Origin: an uncultured Verrucomicrobia subdivision 3 bacterium
GTDB taxonomy: Bacteria; Verrucomicrobiota; Verrucomicrobiia; Limisphaerales; UBA11358
Direction: 5' to 3'
DNA length: 38,829 bases
NCBI GenBank assembly: GCA_903865745.1
Contig: CAIPKV010000067.1
Coordinates: 1-38,829, forward strand
The notes under the pieces were generated by a model. The model was not told the DNA's origin. It saw nothing but the letters and a program-made list of their open reading frames with translations, and did no database searches. The translations under genes and the position numbers were made by a program. Of this stretch, positions 8,571 to 16,646 are shown piece by piece (the first letter of the stretch is position 1; each line of letters begins with the position of its first letter).

Positions 8571-8651
8571 GCGAAGTCGCCAAGAAGCCAAGACGCAAAG
8601 GAAGTTCCGTGGTTGAGTCCACTCTGCGCCTTAATGCCTTTGCGCCTTGGC
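8571..8651. repeat. Inverted repeat with octamer-repeat arms
   Basis: The left arm (8571-8602) holds four octamers: GCGAAGTC, GCCAAGAA, GCCAAGAC and GCAAAGGA. The right arm (8620-8651), read on the minus strand, holds GCCAAGGC, GCAAAGGC, ATTAAGGC and GCAGAGTG. Within the arms GCCAAGACGCAAAGG and CCTTTGCGCCTTGGC pair at 14 of 15 positions. It is a small non-coding element downstream of array A. Confidence 0.7.
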
Positions 8652-8678
8652 GTTAAACGTCTTCCCACGGGACCAAAG

Positions 8679-8705
8679 CAAAACGCCCGCAGTCGCCTGC
8701 GGGCG
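8679..8705 (-). terminator. Rho-independent terminator of dxr
   Basis: CGCCCGCAG and CTGCGGGCG form a 9-bp stem around a four-base loop. On the minus strand it is followed by TTTTGCTTT. It lies about 20 bp past the dxr stop. Confidence 0.87.
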
Positions 8706-8724
8706 TGGCATGGCTAAATGGATT

Positions 8725-9870
8725 TTACAGCGCCGCCGCGCGCCGCGCCCAGGCGTCAGCGGCCAAAATCTGTTCCAACGTCGGATGCTCCACGACTTCA
8801 TGCGCGTCCATCGTGCGGCGAACGGTCTCGGTGATTTGCGGGAAGTTGATTTGGCGGTTCACAAAGGCGGCCACGGCCACCTCATTCGCCGCATTGAAAA
8901 CCGCCGGCAACGTTCCGCACGTCTCCCCTGCCCTGCGCGCCAGCAGAATGGACGGGAAGCGTTCGGTATCGGGCTCTTCAAAGGTGAGCGTGCCGAGCTT
9001 GGGAAAACTCGTCTGCACACGGTCGCTCGCCGCGCGCCCGGGATAGGTGAGCGCGTACTGTATGGGCAAACACATGTCCGGCGTGGAAAGTTGTGCGATG
9101 ATGGAGCCGTCCACAAACTCCACCATCGAATGCACAATGCTCTGCGGATGCACGACGACGCCGACGCGCGCCATCTCAATATCAAACAGCCAGCGCGCTT
9201 CGATCATTTCGAGGCCCTTGTTGAACAACGTCGCGGAATCAAGCGTGACCTTCTGGCCCATGACCCACGACGGATGTTTGAGCGCGCGTTCGACGGTGAT
9301 TTCAGCGAATTTTTCCTTGGGCCAAAGTGCTTTATCGCGGAATGGTCCACCGCTCGCGGTGAGGATGAGTTTGCGCACGGATTCCGTCGGCTTCCCATCG
9401 AGACATTGAAAGATGGCGGAGTGTTCGCTATCGACGGCGAGCACTTTGACGCCGTGCTTGCGCGCCTCGGTCATGACGATTTCGCCGGCCATGACGAGAA
9501 TTTCCTTGGACGCGACGGCAATATCCTTGCCCGCACGAATGGCCGCGAGCGCCGGTTGCAGCCCGGCGGTGCCAACGATGGCAATCAGCACGATGTCAGC
9601 GGCGGGCAGTGTGGCGAGCTTGAGCAAACCGTCGTTGCCGCCGTAAACCTGCGTGGACGCGCCGAGGGTGTTCTGGAGTTCCTTGGCCTTCGCCGGGTCG
9701 TTGATGGAGATGACGGCGGGGTGATGTTTGCGCGTTTGTTCGAGCAATAGATCGGCGTTGCCGCCCGCCGCCAGCCCGATGAGGCGAATCTGGTCCGGCA
9801 AATCTTCCGCGACCTTAACGGTGCTGGTGCCGATGGAACCGGTGGAACCAAGGAGAACGACGTTCTTCAT
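8725..9870 (-). CDS. dxr: 1-deoxy-D-xylulose 5-phosphate reductoisomerase
   Basis: The second enzyme of the MEP isoprenoid pathway: NADPH- and Mg/Mn-dependent conversion of DXP to 2-C-methyl-D-erythritol 4-phosphate in the cytosol. The 381 residues are a normal family length. Visible are the Rossmann nucleotide site GSTGSIG (about residues 8-14), ASKEILVMAG, the metal ligands in AVDSEHSA, the flexible-loop region around PSWVMGQKVTLDSATLFNKGLE, and HPQSIVHSMVEF. The ATG at 9870 is preceded by an inverted-repeat arm rather than a Shine-Dalgarno sequence. cdsA lies upstream on the same strand, separated by the four-helix-bundle cassette. Confidence 0.97.
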   Translation of the reverse strand: MKNVVLLGSTGSIGTSTVKVAEDLPDQIRLIGLAAGGNADLLLEQTRKHHPAVISINDPAKAKELQNTLGASTQVYGGNDGLLKLATLPAADIVLIAIVGTAGLQPALAAIRAGKDIAVASKEILVMAGEIVMTEARKHGVKVLAVDSEHSAIFQCLDGKPTESVRKLILTASGGPFRDKALWPKEKFAEITVERALKHPSWVMGQKVTLDSATLFNKGLEMIEARWLFDIEMARVGVVVHPQSIVHSMVEFVDGSIIAQLSTPDMCLPIQYALTYPGRAASDRVQTSFPKLGTLTFEEPDTERFPSILLARRAGETCGTLPAVFNAANEVAVAAFVNRQINFPQITETVRRTMDAHEVVEHPTLEQILAADAWARRAAAL

Positions 9871-9875
9871 TTTTG

Positions 9876-9910
9876 ATTTACGATATACGATTTACGATAT
9901 ACGATTTACG
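9876..9910. repeat. Left inverted arm: heptamer repeat, five units
   Basis: Five contiguous heptamers alternate ATTTACG and ATATACG. The TAA stop of the four-helix-bundle gene (9906-9908, minus) lies in the last unit, and the dxr start follows five bases beyond the first unit. Confidence 0.9.
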
Positions 9911-10265
9911 CGCTGCGAGACGAGCGTGCAGTTTTTGATGAGGCGACGATGATGGCCAGCAGCTCATCCGCTTCCTGCATCAATTTTTTAAGTCGAATTG
10001 GTTTGAACAAACCGTTCTCCACCAGTAATTCCATCCAGAACAAAGATTCGTCACATTCTTCCTCGACGATGCGGAGCTTGTTGATGAAGTCAGCATTGGA
10101 TTTGGCCCGACAGACCGCACGATAGTTGGCACCCACCGAAGTTCCGCTGCGAAGGAGTTGTTTGCCCAGCGTCTGCGCCACCCAATTGCCCGGGAGTGCC
10201 GAACACAGCGTCACGATGCGATTAGCAAAAGCCTTCGTGCGGAGTTTCATTTCATCGCGAGTCAT
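9906..10265 (-). CDS. Four-helix-bundle protein (23S rRNA intervening-sequence family)
   Basis: A protein of 119 residues, the normal size for this family, which was first found inside intervening sequences of 23S rRNA genes and also occurs free-standing; Avd of diversity-generating retroelements has a similar fold. Diagnostic features are LGKQLLRSGTSVGANYRA (around residues 33-50), SNADFINKLRIVEEECDESLFWMELL, and a final helix ending in LLAIIVASSK. The pattern predicts four helices and a basic surface. Its molecular role is unknown; binding to structured nucleic acid is suspected for the family. It is enclosed by inverted heptamer arms and its stop codon lies in one of them, so gene and repeats look like one unit. 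Confidence 0.9.
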   Translation of the reverse strand: MTRDEMKLRTKAFANRIVTLCSALPGNWVAQTLGKQLLRSGTSVGANYRAVCRAKSNADFINKLRIVEEECDESLFWMELLVENGLFKPIRLKKLMQEADELLAIIVASSKTARSSRSA

Positions 10266-10293
10266 AGGTAAGGGCTGGAAAATGGTTGAGGCG

Positions 10294-10321
10294 CGTAAAT
10301 CGTATATCGTAAATCGTAAAT
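10294..10321. repeat. Right inverted arm: heptamer repeat, four units
   Basis: Four heptamers CGTAAAT, CGTATAT, CGTAAAT, CGTAAAT, the reverse complement of the left-arm units. The arm ends one base before the cdsA stop triplet. Confidence 0.9.
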
Positions 10322-10322
10322 T

Positions 10323-11252
10323 TCAGGGATGGGTCAGGATGTGCCGCAGATACAAATACATGATGGGCGCATTGAACAACAAGCTGTCCAACAAATCGAG
10401 AATGCCGCCAATGCCGGGGAAGAGCGCGCCGGAATCTTTTACGCCAGCTTCACGTTTGAACAGCGATTCGATGAGATCGCCAATGACGGCGGTGATGCTC
10501 AAGATGACGCCGAGAATAGTGGCGTGCAGATAATTCATGCCCACCATCTTGGCCTCAAAGAAATGTACGAACGCGAGACTCGCGCCCGTGGAGACGAGAA
10601 TTGCGCCCGCAAAGCCTTCCCACGTCTTGCCGGGGCTGATGCGCGGAATCAGCTTGTGCCGCCCAATCAACGAGCCGACCGCATAAGCACCCATGTCGCT
10701 GAACTTGGTGATGAGAATGAAGTAGAGCAGGAAAAACTTGCCGGCATCGGCCGGACTGCCGGGCGCAAACGGAAAGAAATTGATCTTCTGGATGAAGTTC
10801 AGCAACCACGGCACATACATCAGACCGAACAGGGTCGTGGCCATGGCGGTCAGTCCGACGGCGGCGTTGGCTTTGGTAATGAGTTGCCGGATGCAGAGGC
10901 CGAGGACGAATAGAATCAGGAAGCCGGTTTCGAAATCATTCACGCGCGCCGGCGAACCAGTCGTGCCGAGATGGCCGGTGACGTTCAGGAACGTTCCCAC
11001 CAGCAATAGCACGCCGCCGATGAAGCCGGAATACTTGAAGCAAACCAGCCCGCGCTTCTCCACTAGACCGTAAAACTCCACCAGTCCCGCCAGCGCCAGG
11101 AAAGCGACCAGCAACAGAAATGCACCCTCGGAGACCAACTGGTTGCCGGAAAACATCGCCACGAGAATCACGGTCCACAGCAGCAGCGTGGACAGCAGCC
11201 GGCGCAGAAAGACCTGGGCCTTGGATACGGGGGCGCTGGTGGGTGCGGACAT
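10323..11252 (-). CDS. cdsA: Phosphatidate cytidylyltransferase (CDP-diglyceride synthase)
   Basis: An inner-membrane enzyme making CDP-diacylglycerol from phosphatidic acid and CTP, the precursor of bacterial phospholipids. Start chosen at ATG 11252 (309 aa), which gives MSAPTSAPVSKAQ then a basic segment and the first membrane span; an in-frame ATG at 11300 is possible. About eight hydrophobic spans are visible. The C-terminal CDS signature is present as SLFKREAGVKDSGALFPGIGG followed by LDLLDSLLF, close to the usual S-x(2)-KR-x(4)-KD-x(5)-PGHGG-x(2)-DRxDS; here the H is I and the R is L. KTWEGF lies upstream of it. cdsA and dxr are neighbours in many bacteria, which supports both calls. 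Confidence 0.93.
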   Translation of the reverse strand: MSAPTSAPVSKAQVFLRRLLSTLLLWTVILVAMFSGNQLVSEGAFLLLVAFLALAGLVEFYGLVEKRGLVCFKYSGFIGGVLLLVGTFLNVTGHLGTTGSPARVNDFETGFLILFVLGLCIRQLITKANAAVGLTAMATTLFGLMYVPWLLNFIQKINFFPFAPGSPADAGKFFLLYFILITKFSDMGAYAVGSLIGRHKLIPRISPGKTWEGFAGAILVSTGASLAFVHFFEAKMVGMNYLHATILGVILSITAVIGDLIESLFKREAGVKDSGALFPGIGGILDLLDSLLFNAPIMYLYLRHILTHP

Positions 11253-11333
11253 GAGCGCGGAAATTAACAGGGGTGAAACGAAAAGCCAACGCGATTTCAT
11301 TTTGAACAGGGCGACGATCCTTGGGCAAAAGAA

Positions 11334-11361
11334 AAGAGGCCGGACACTACTCCGGCCTCTT
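11334..11361 (-). terminator. Rho-independent terminator after the NarL-type regulator
   Basis: AAGAGGCCGGA and TCCGGCCTCTT form a perfect 11-bp stem around a six-base loop. On the minus strand it is followed by TTCTTTTGCC. It separates the kinase/regulator transcript from cdsA. Confidence 0.85.
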
Positions 11362-11480
11362 GAGAACTGATGCTCCTAAAACACTGTGACGTTTGCACGT
11401 CCAACAACGATTTAAGAATAACACACGGCGGCGGTTTGGCTTGTCACCAGTTGTGGGTACAGTGCGGAAAACGCGCTGGG

Positions 11481-12119
11481 TCAGCGCTGGAGGAACTTTG
11501 CCACGGCTTCCGTGCGCGTGCGGACTTGAAGCTTCTCGTAGATGCGACGGATATAGGTGTGGACCGTCTCGTAGCCGATGTTGAGCTTCTCGGCAATCTC
11601 CTTGTAAATCAATCCCTGAGCAAGCAAGTCGAGCACCTGCTGTTCGCGCTCGGACAATACGGAAATGTCATCGCCGGTCGTCGGCGCGGGCGTAACGGGC
11701 TTTTGAAACGACTGCACCACGAGTCGCGCGATATGGGTGGTCATCGGCGAACCGCCGCGCTGCATCTCGCGGATAGCCGCGACCAACTCCTTGGTCGGGG
11801 TGCGCTTGAGCATGTAACCATTCGCACCGGCGGCGAGCGCGTTGAAAATGTTTTCCGTATCTTCGTAAACCGTCAGCATCATCACCTGCGTCGCGGGCAG
11901 GAGCGCCTTCAGCTTGCGCACACATTCCACGCCATTGATGCCGGGAAGATTGATGTCCATGAGCACGACGTCCGGTTTGACCTTCGGCAGATCAGCGAGG
12001 GCGTCCTCGGCATTGGCGTAATCGGTGGCGAAGCGGAAGCCGTCCGTGCGGCCAATCACCTTGGCGAGCGTGCCGCGCAACTGGTCGTTATCCTCAACGA
12101 TGGAAATGGAAATAGGCAT
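11481..12119 (-). CDS. NarL/FixJ-type response regulator
   Basis: A 212-residue DNA-binding regulator, started at ATG 12119 because MPISISIVEDND is the canonical receiver opening; an extension upstream would translate the heptamer-repeat spacer. The receiver has acidic residues in VEDND, phospho-acceptor D55 in VVLMDINLP, and the lysine in YMLKRTP. The C-terminal LuxR-type HTH reads LSEREQQVLDLLAQG then YKEIAEKLNI and VHTYIRRIYEKL. It lies directly downstream of the propeller sensor kinase on the same strand and is its likely partner. Targets are unknown. Confidence 0.95.
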   Translation of the reverse strand: MPISISIVEDNDQLRGTLAKVIGRTDGFRFATDYANAEDALADLPKVKPDVVLMDINLPGINGVECVRKLKALLPATQVMMLTVYEDTENIFNALAAGANGYMLKRTPTKELVAAIREMQRGGSPMTTHIARLVVQSFQKPVTPAPTTGDDISVLSEREQQVLDLLAQGLIYKEIAEKLNIGYETVHTYIRRIYEKLQVRTRTEAVAKFLQR

Positions 12120-12133
12120 TACTAAAGAAGGAA

Positions 12134-12206
12134 GAATGCTGAATGCTGAATGCTGAAACAAGCCCTGAACGCATCCGGACAAAATGTTTCATCCTTCATG
12201 ATTCTT
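12134..12206. repeat. Inverted heptamer-repeat element between kinase and regulator genes
   Basis: The left arm has three exact GAATGCT units (12134-12154) followed by GAAACA. The right arm (12185-12204), read on the minus strand, gives GAATCAT GAAGGAT GAAACA. The two 20-bp arms agree at 16 of 20 positions. The element fills most of the 93-bp gap between the kinase stop and the regulator start and carries no gene. Confidence 0.6.
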
Positions 12207-12212
12207 AACTCA

Positions 12213-15041
12213 TCATTCCGGGCTGAGTGGCACGGTAAGAGTCACGACCGTTCCGCCGCCGGCACCGGGTTTGATTTCAAATTCACCATGAACATCGGCC
12301 AGTCGCTTCCGCATGTTTTTCATACCATTCCGCAATTGCTTGGTTGAAAGATCGCCAAGGCCACGCCCATTGTCAGAGACGGTCAGAATAAATTGAGCCG
12401 GCGCCAACTCCAACTTCACGTGCGCCTCGGTCGCCTGCGCGTGCTTGACGACATTGTTCACGGCCTCCTTAAACGCGAGGAAAACATTGTGGCGCACTTC
12501 CGGCAGAATCGGGGTCGGCGGCAGTTGCGTGGGCAGCTCGGCGCGATAGCGGATGCCCGCGAGCGCAAAGTAATCCTGCGCGTACTTACAGGCATAGTTC
12601 ACCAGACTTTCGAGCGTGTCATTGGAAGAATTCAGCGCCCAGACAATCTCATCGAGCGAGCGCGTGGTATCCCGCGCCGTGAGCGAAATCTGCTGCGCAT
12701 GCACCTCGACCTCTTCCGGCAAATGCTTGTCCGCCTCCGCGAGCTCGCCGAGCAACGCGACCTGCGTGAGGTTCGCACCGAGCTGGTCATGCAAGTCGCG
12801 CGCAATGCGAGAGCGCTCTTTTTCGAGCAACTCCTTTTGCCGGTGCGCGCGCAACTGGCGCTTCAGCTTGGCCGTGGAGATCAAATAAATGGTACCGACC
12901 AAGGCTCCCAACACCACCAGCGTGGCCAGAATCAAAAATGACGGACGACGCCAGAACGGCGGTTCCACGGTCACGACCAGCGCCGCGCCGGTGTTGTTCC
13001 AAACGCCATCTTCATTACACGCAACGACGCGGAACAAGAACTTCCCGGGTGGCAGTTTTTGAAAGTGCGCTTCGCGTTCGACGCCAATGTCCGTCCAATT
13101 CTTATCATGTCCTTCGAGCCGGTATTTGAAGCGCGCACCAGCGGCGGTGTTCTTCGGCGCGGAGAAGTTCAGGCTGGCGAACTGGATTTCCAACTGTTCG
13201 TTATCCGGCGTCAGCGTGATGGCATTGCTCCAAGCCGCATTCAACGAGTTGGTTTTCTGCTCCACCCCGTCCACCAGCACGGACTCAATTGCAACCGGCG
13301 GCGGATTGGTATCCGGGCGCAGGTCCTCCTGATTCAAACCGACAACTCCGGTAATCGTCGGGAAAAACATCCTACCATCAGTCGCGCGCACTGCGGCCGG
13401 CTGTGCACCGGCGGAACATTCGCGCGTCAGAAACGTGCGACACGCCACCGTCTTGGCCGTGCCGGCGGCAAAGTCGGCGAACGACTTCTTGGCCACCCGC
13501 ATCAGGCCTTCATAAGAGCCGAGCCACAGATTGCCCGCATCGTCATCCACAAAATAACCAATACTGTCGCTCGCCAGTCCGCCATTGATGGTAGAACACA
13601 CTTTCCAACTGCCATTCTGGAACCGCGCCAGACCGTGGCCAGACGTGCCGACCCACAGCCCGCCATCCGCATCAGCAAGGAGACAGGAGATGTCATTCAC
13701 CGGCGCGGGCATGGGGGTAATTTTACCAGCGTTCAACTGAAACAAACCATCGCGCTCAGTGCCAATCCAGAGATTCCCCTGCGCGTCATCGGCCAGGGCG
13801 CGAACGGAGCTAGCCGGAAGTCCATCGTTGGCAGTGAGGAAGTTCCAGTTCGTACCGTCAAACTTGCCAAGACCATTTTCGCCACCCGCCCAGAGGGTCC
13901 CGGCGCGATCCTCGTAGAGGACAAAGATTTCACGGCCGACCTTCTGCGCCGTGAACACCGGCTGAAAATAGCCAGCCGCAAACTTGAACAGACCTTCACC
14001 GCGCGTCCCAGCCCAGACCTGTTGGCGATGATCCACCAGCACCGTCCAAGCGTTGGAACTGGTGCCGATGCCGTAGCTTGTCGTGGCATTGGTCAGCCAA
14101 TAGGACATACCGTGGCTGTTGAAAGCCACCCACAAACCGCCCGCCGCATCCGCAGCGATGGATTGCGCGACGGCATCCGGAAGTCCGGCGGGTGAGGAAA
14201 ATACTTTGCGACGGATGCGATCCAGCCCACCGCCGTCAGTGCCCGCCCAGAGATTGCCTTCGCGGTCGAGCGAAAGGGACAGCACGAAGTCATGCGAAAG
14301 ACCGTCGGCCTTGGTGATATGAAAACAGCCGCCGTCGGGCTGAAACCAGAACAGCCCCGCGCCCTGCGTACCGACGACCAGATTGCCAGCGGCGTCTTCC
14401 ACCGCCGCCGAGACATGGGTATTGCCCCACGGCGCATCGCCAAAATCTTTCTCCAACCGTTCACCGCGCCATTTCTCCACCCGCCCGTTCTGAAGATGCC
14501 AGCTCACGTCGTTTTTCCCCGGAATGAACACATGGGCGGCGCGGTAAAACAATTGGGAGGGAAACACCGTCGGCTCCAGATTCATCTTGCCGTCCTGCCA
14601 CAGGAAGAACTTTCCACTCTGGGCGCTGAACCAGACATTGCTACCGCCATCCTCATAGGCGCAGGCGATGGCCCCCGCCGCCCCGGTGCCGGGGAAATTC
14701 TGAACCACGCCATTCCTCACGGCGCAAAGACCGGCGGTATCGGTGCCAACCCACATAACACGCTGGCTGTCCTCGAAGAGAAAAACGATGCGGTTGCCCG
14801 GCAACCCCGGCGTATTATTGACATTGAAGCGGGTGAAGGATTTGCCATCGAACCGCACCAACCCGTTGAGCGTACCAAGCCAGAGATAACCATCGTGGGT
14901 TTGCGTCAGCGCGATGACCGAGCTTTGCGGCAGGCCATCTTCGGTGTCCCAGACGTCTACGATGAACGGCGAACCAGCCAGGCTGCGCTGTCCAAGCAAC
15001 AGGGCCGCCGCCAGGCAAAGGAGATGGATTCGCCGCTTCAA
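12213..15041 (-). CDS. Propeller-type sensor histidine kinase (Reg_prop/Y_Y_Y, NarX-like kinase)
   Basis: A 942-residue membrane kinase with a large periplasmic sensor. The signal peptide (MKRRIHLLCLAAALLLG...LAG) is followed by repeated blades of the form 'dxxGnLWxGTxxGL' up to about residue 600, as in two-component regulator propellers. A Y_Y_Y-like domain (about 615-695, FKYRLEGHDKNWTDIG) and one membrane span (701-721) follow. The cytoplasmic part has HisKA_3 with H751 in RIARDLHDQLGANL, then HATPase with an N-box around FKEAVNNVVKHA and DNGRGLGD. Such propeller sensors often monitor oligosaccharide or other environmental signals; the ligand here is unknown. It should signal to the NarL-type regulator downstream. 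Confidence 0.93.
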   Translation of the reverse strand: MKRRIHLLCLAAALLLGQRSLAGSPFIVDVWDTEDGLPQSSVIALTQTHDGYLWLGTLNGLVRFDGKSFTRFNVNNTPGLPGNRIVFLFEDSQRVMWVGTDTAGLCAVRNGVVQNFPGTGAAGAIACAYEDGGSNVWFSAQSGKFFLWQDGKMNLEPTVFPSQLFYRAAHVFIPGKNDVSWHLQNGRVEKWRGERLEKDFGDAPWGNTHVSAAVEDAAGNLVVGTQGAGLFWFQPDGGCFHITKADGLSHDFVLSLSLDREGNLWAGTDGGGLDRIRRKVFSSPAGLPDAVAQSIAADAAGGLWVAFNSHGMSYWLTNATTSYGIGTSSNAWTVLVDHRQQVWAGTRGEGLFKFAAGYFQPVFTAQKVGREIFVLYEDRAGTLWAGGENGLGKFDGTNWNFLTANDGLPASSVRALADDAQGNLWIGTERDGLFQLNAGKITPMPAPVNDISCLLADADGGLWVGTSGHGLARFQNGSWKVCSTINGGLASDSIGYFVDDDAGNLWLGSYEGLMRVAKKSFADFAAGTAKTVACRTFLTRECSAGAQPAAVRATDGRMFFPTITGVVGLNQEDLRPDTNPPPVAIESVLVDGVEQKTNSLNAAWSNAITLTPDNEQLEIQFASLNFSAPKNTAAGARFKYRLEGHDKNWTDIGVEREAHFQKLPPGKFLFRVVACNEDGVWNNTGAALVVTVEPPFWRRPSFLILATLVVLGALVGTIYLISTAKLKRQLRAHRQKELLEKERSRIARDLHDQLGANLTQVALLGELAEADKHLPEEVEVHAQQISLTARDTTRSLDEIVWALNSSNDTLESLVNYACKYAQDYFALAGIRYRAELPTQLPPTPILPEVRHNVFLAFKEAVNNVVKHAQATEAHVKLELAPAQFILTVSDNGRGLGDLSTKQLRNGMKNMRKRLADVHGEFEIKPGAGGGTVVTLTVPLSPE

Positions 15042-15302
15042 TCTTTGCCCGAAGGATACGCACTTGCCGCCGGATAAAAAGATTATTCAAAAACCGCTTG
15101 CAGGCTTTCATGTATGGATTAGCTTTGAATCACCCTTGAGAACGGGTGCTCCGTTTTTCCTGTTGAAAGACGAGCTTCGGCGAATCCGGAAATTGTTATC
15201 GTGTGCCGGGTTCGCCGATTTTCTATTTCCACCCGGCCACCGGCTTTCAGCCCCCGCCAAATCCTGCTCGACGCCCTAGGTCTTCGCGGCTAATTTCACG
15301 CC

Positions 15303-16538
15303 ATGTCAAAGGATTCACCGGTGCCGCAGAACAAGATTAATCTCCGCCGCCCGGATATCATGGAGGCCGTGCAGGCCCAGGTACTATCGCATTACCGCAG
15401 CGAAATCGTCGAGAGCATCCGCGCCAATGGCGGCATCCTCTCCGCCGATGGCCTGACGGTGAAGCTCGCGAAGGAGTTCGGCTTCTGCTACGGCGTCGAG
15501 CGCGCCATCGATCTCGCCTACGCCGCCAAGAAGTATTTCACCGATGTCTCGCCGCAGACGCCCATCTATCTGCTCGGCGAAATCATCCATAACCCGGAGG
15601 TCAACGACCAGATCCGCAACATGGGCATTCAGATCATTTCGCCCAAGCCGACCGACGAGGAACTGTCGCAACTCCAGTCCGGCGATGCCGTCATCATTCC
15701 CGCTTTCGGCACCGAGGTCAGCACGCGCAAGAAACTTGAAGCCAAAGGCTGCGCGCTCGTGGACACCACCTGCGGCGACGTGATGAGCGTCTGGAAACGC
15801 GTCCGCCAATACTCGAAGGAACACGTCACCAGCATCATCCACGGCAAAGCCAAGCACGAAGAGACCAAGGCCACCACCTCGCAGGCGCGCGCCTATGGCA
15901 GCGGCCATTATCTCGTGGTGTTCAACTTGGCCGAGACCGATTACGTCTGTAATTACATCCTGCAAGGTGGCGACAAGCACGAGTTCCTCGCGAAGTTTGA
16001 AGGCGCGTACTCCGCCGGCTTCGATCCCGATCTGCATTTGCAGGCGGTCGGCGTCGCGAACCAGACCACCATGCTGCGAGGTGAGACGGAAGAAGTGCAG
16101 CGCCGGTTCAAAGCCGTCATGGAGAAGAAATACGGCGTGGACAGCATCGGCAGCCACTTCCGCTTCTTCGATACCATTTGCGGCGCCACGCAGGACCGGC
16201 AGGATGCGCTGGAGAAAATGCTCCTCACGCCGCCCAACCTGCTCATCGTCATCGGCGGCTACAACTCCTCCAACACCTCGCATCTCGCGGAAATGGGCGA
16301 GGCCAAGCTGCCGACCTACTTCATCAAGAATGCCGCCATGATGCAGTCCACCACGGTCATCCGGCATTACGACCAGCATAAGAAGGAGGAAGTCGTGTCG
16401 CAAAACTGGCTGCCCTCCGGCACCCTCACCGTTGGCATTACCGCCGGCGCGAGCTGTCCGAACAATCTCATCGAAGACACCATCCGCCGCCTGTTCGAAC
16501 TGCGCGGCATCTCCGTGGCCGAGCTGTTGAAGAAGTAA
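15303..16538 (+). CDS. ispH: 4-hydroxy-3-methylbut-2-enyl diphosphate reductase (long form)
   Basis: The last enzyme of the MEP pathway: a [4Fe-4S] protein reducing HMBPP to IPP and DMAPP. The 411 residues make this the long form seen in cyanobacteria and plants rather than the ~310-residue E. coli type; it has an N-terminal extension of about 50 residues and an internal insertion. Cluster cysteines are C62 (GFCYGVERA), C157 (DTTCGDV) and C293 (FFDTICGATQDRQ). Other family motifs are IHNPEVN, GYNSSNTSHLAE and the C-terminal GASCPNN, where most homologues have GAST. It starts at ATG 15303, divergent from the sensor kinase. dxr of the same pathway lies 5.4 kb away on the other strand. Confidence 0.95.
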   Translation: MSKDSPVPQNKINLRRPDIMEAVQAQVLSHYRSEIVESIRANGGILSADGLTVKLAKEFGFCYGVERAIDLAYAAKKYFTDVSPQTPIYLLGEIIHNPEVNDQIRNMGIQIISPKPTDEELSQLQSGDAVIIPAFGTEVSTRKKLEAKGCALVDTTCGDVMSVWKRVRQYSKEHVTSIIHGKAKHEETKATTSQARAYGSGHYLVVFNLAETDYVCNYILQGGDKHEFLAKFEGAYSAGFDPDLHLQAVGVANQTTMLRGETEEVQRRFKAVMEKKYGVDSIGSHFRFFDTICGATQDRQDALEKMLLTPPNLLIVIGGYNSSNTSHLAEMGEAKLPTYFIKNAAMMQSTTVIRHYDQHKKEEVVSQNWLPSGTLTVGITAGASCPNNLIEDTIRRLFELRGISVAELLKK

Positions 16539-16551
16539 TGCGACCGTTGGC

Positions 16552-16637
16552 CTGTGACGCGTGACCTGAAAGATTTATTCGCTGTCGGCATGGGCTTCGT
16601 GTCTTGCTGGTCACTCGCCACTCGTCACTTGTCACTC
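16552..16637. repeat. Inverted heptamer-repeat element between ispH and dgt
   Basis: The left arm has two heptamers of the form nnGTGAC (CTGTGAC, GCGTGAC, 16552-16565). The right arm has four inverted units GTCACTC, GCCACTC, GTCACTT, GTCACTC (16610-16637). The arms are separated by 44 bp. It fills the space between the ispH stop and the dgt ATG at 16647 and leaves only nine bases before the start codon. Confidence 0.65.
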
Positions 16638-16646
16638 ATCTGAATC

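Larger units (their letters stand above)
9876..10321. mobile_element. Inverted-repeat cassette carrying an IVS-like gene
   Basis: A 446-bp unit bounded by inverted arms of heptamer repeats. The left arm (9876-9910) has five alternating ATTTACG/ATATACG units; the right arm (10294-10321) has four inverted units. A 26-bp stretch is perfectly inverted between 9888-9913 and 10291-10316. The only gene inside is the four-helix-bundle gene. The cassette exactly fills the space between the cdsA stop codon (10323-10325) and the dxr ATG (9870). No transposase is present and no target-site duplication could be recognised, so mobility is inferred from structure only. Confidence 0.65.

Noticed and set aside
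9876-10321. Insertion sequence
   Set aside because: Inverted ends are present but no transposase frame and no recognisable target duplication; kept as an inverted-repeat cassette instead.
15126-15160. CACCC...GGGTG hairpin followed by T5 upstream of ispH
   Set aside because: The stem has only five base pairs, eight bases separate it from the T-run, and no plus-strand gene lies upstream to be terminated.
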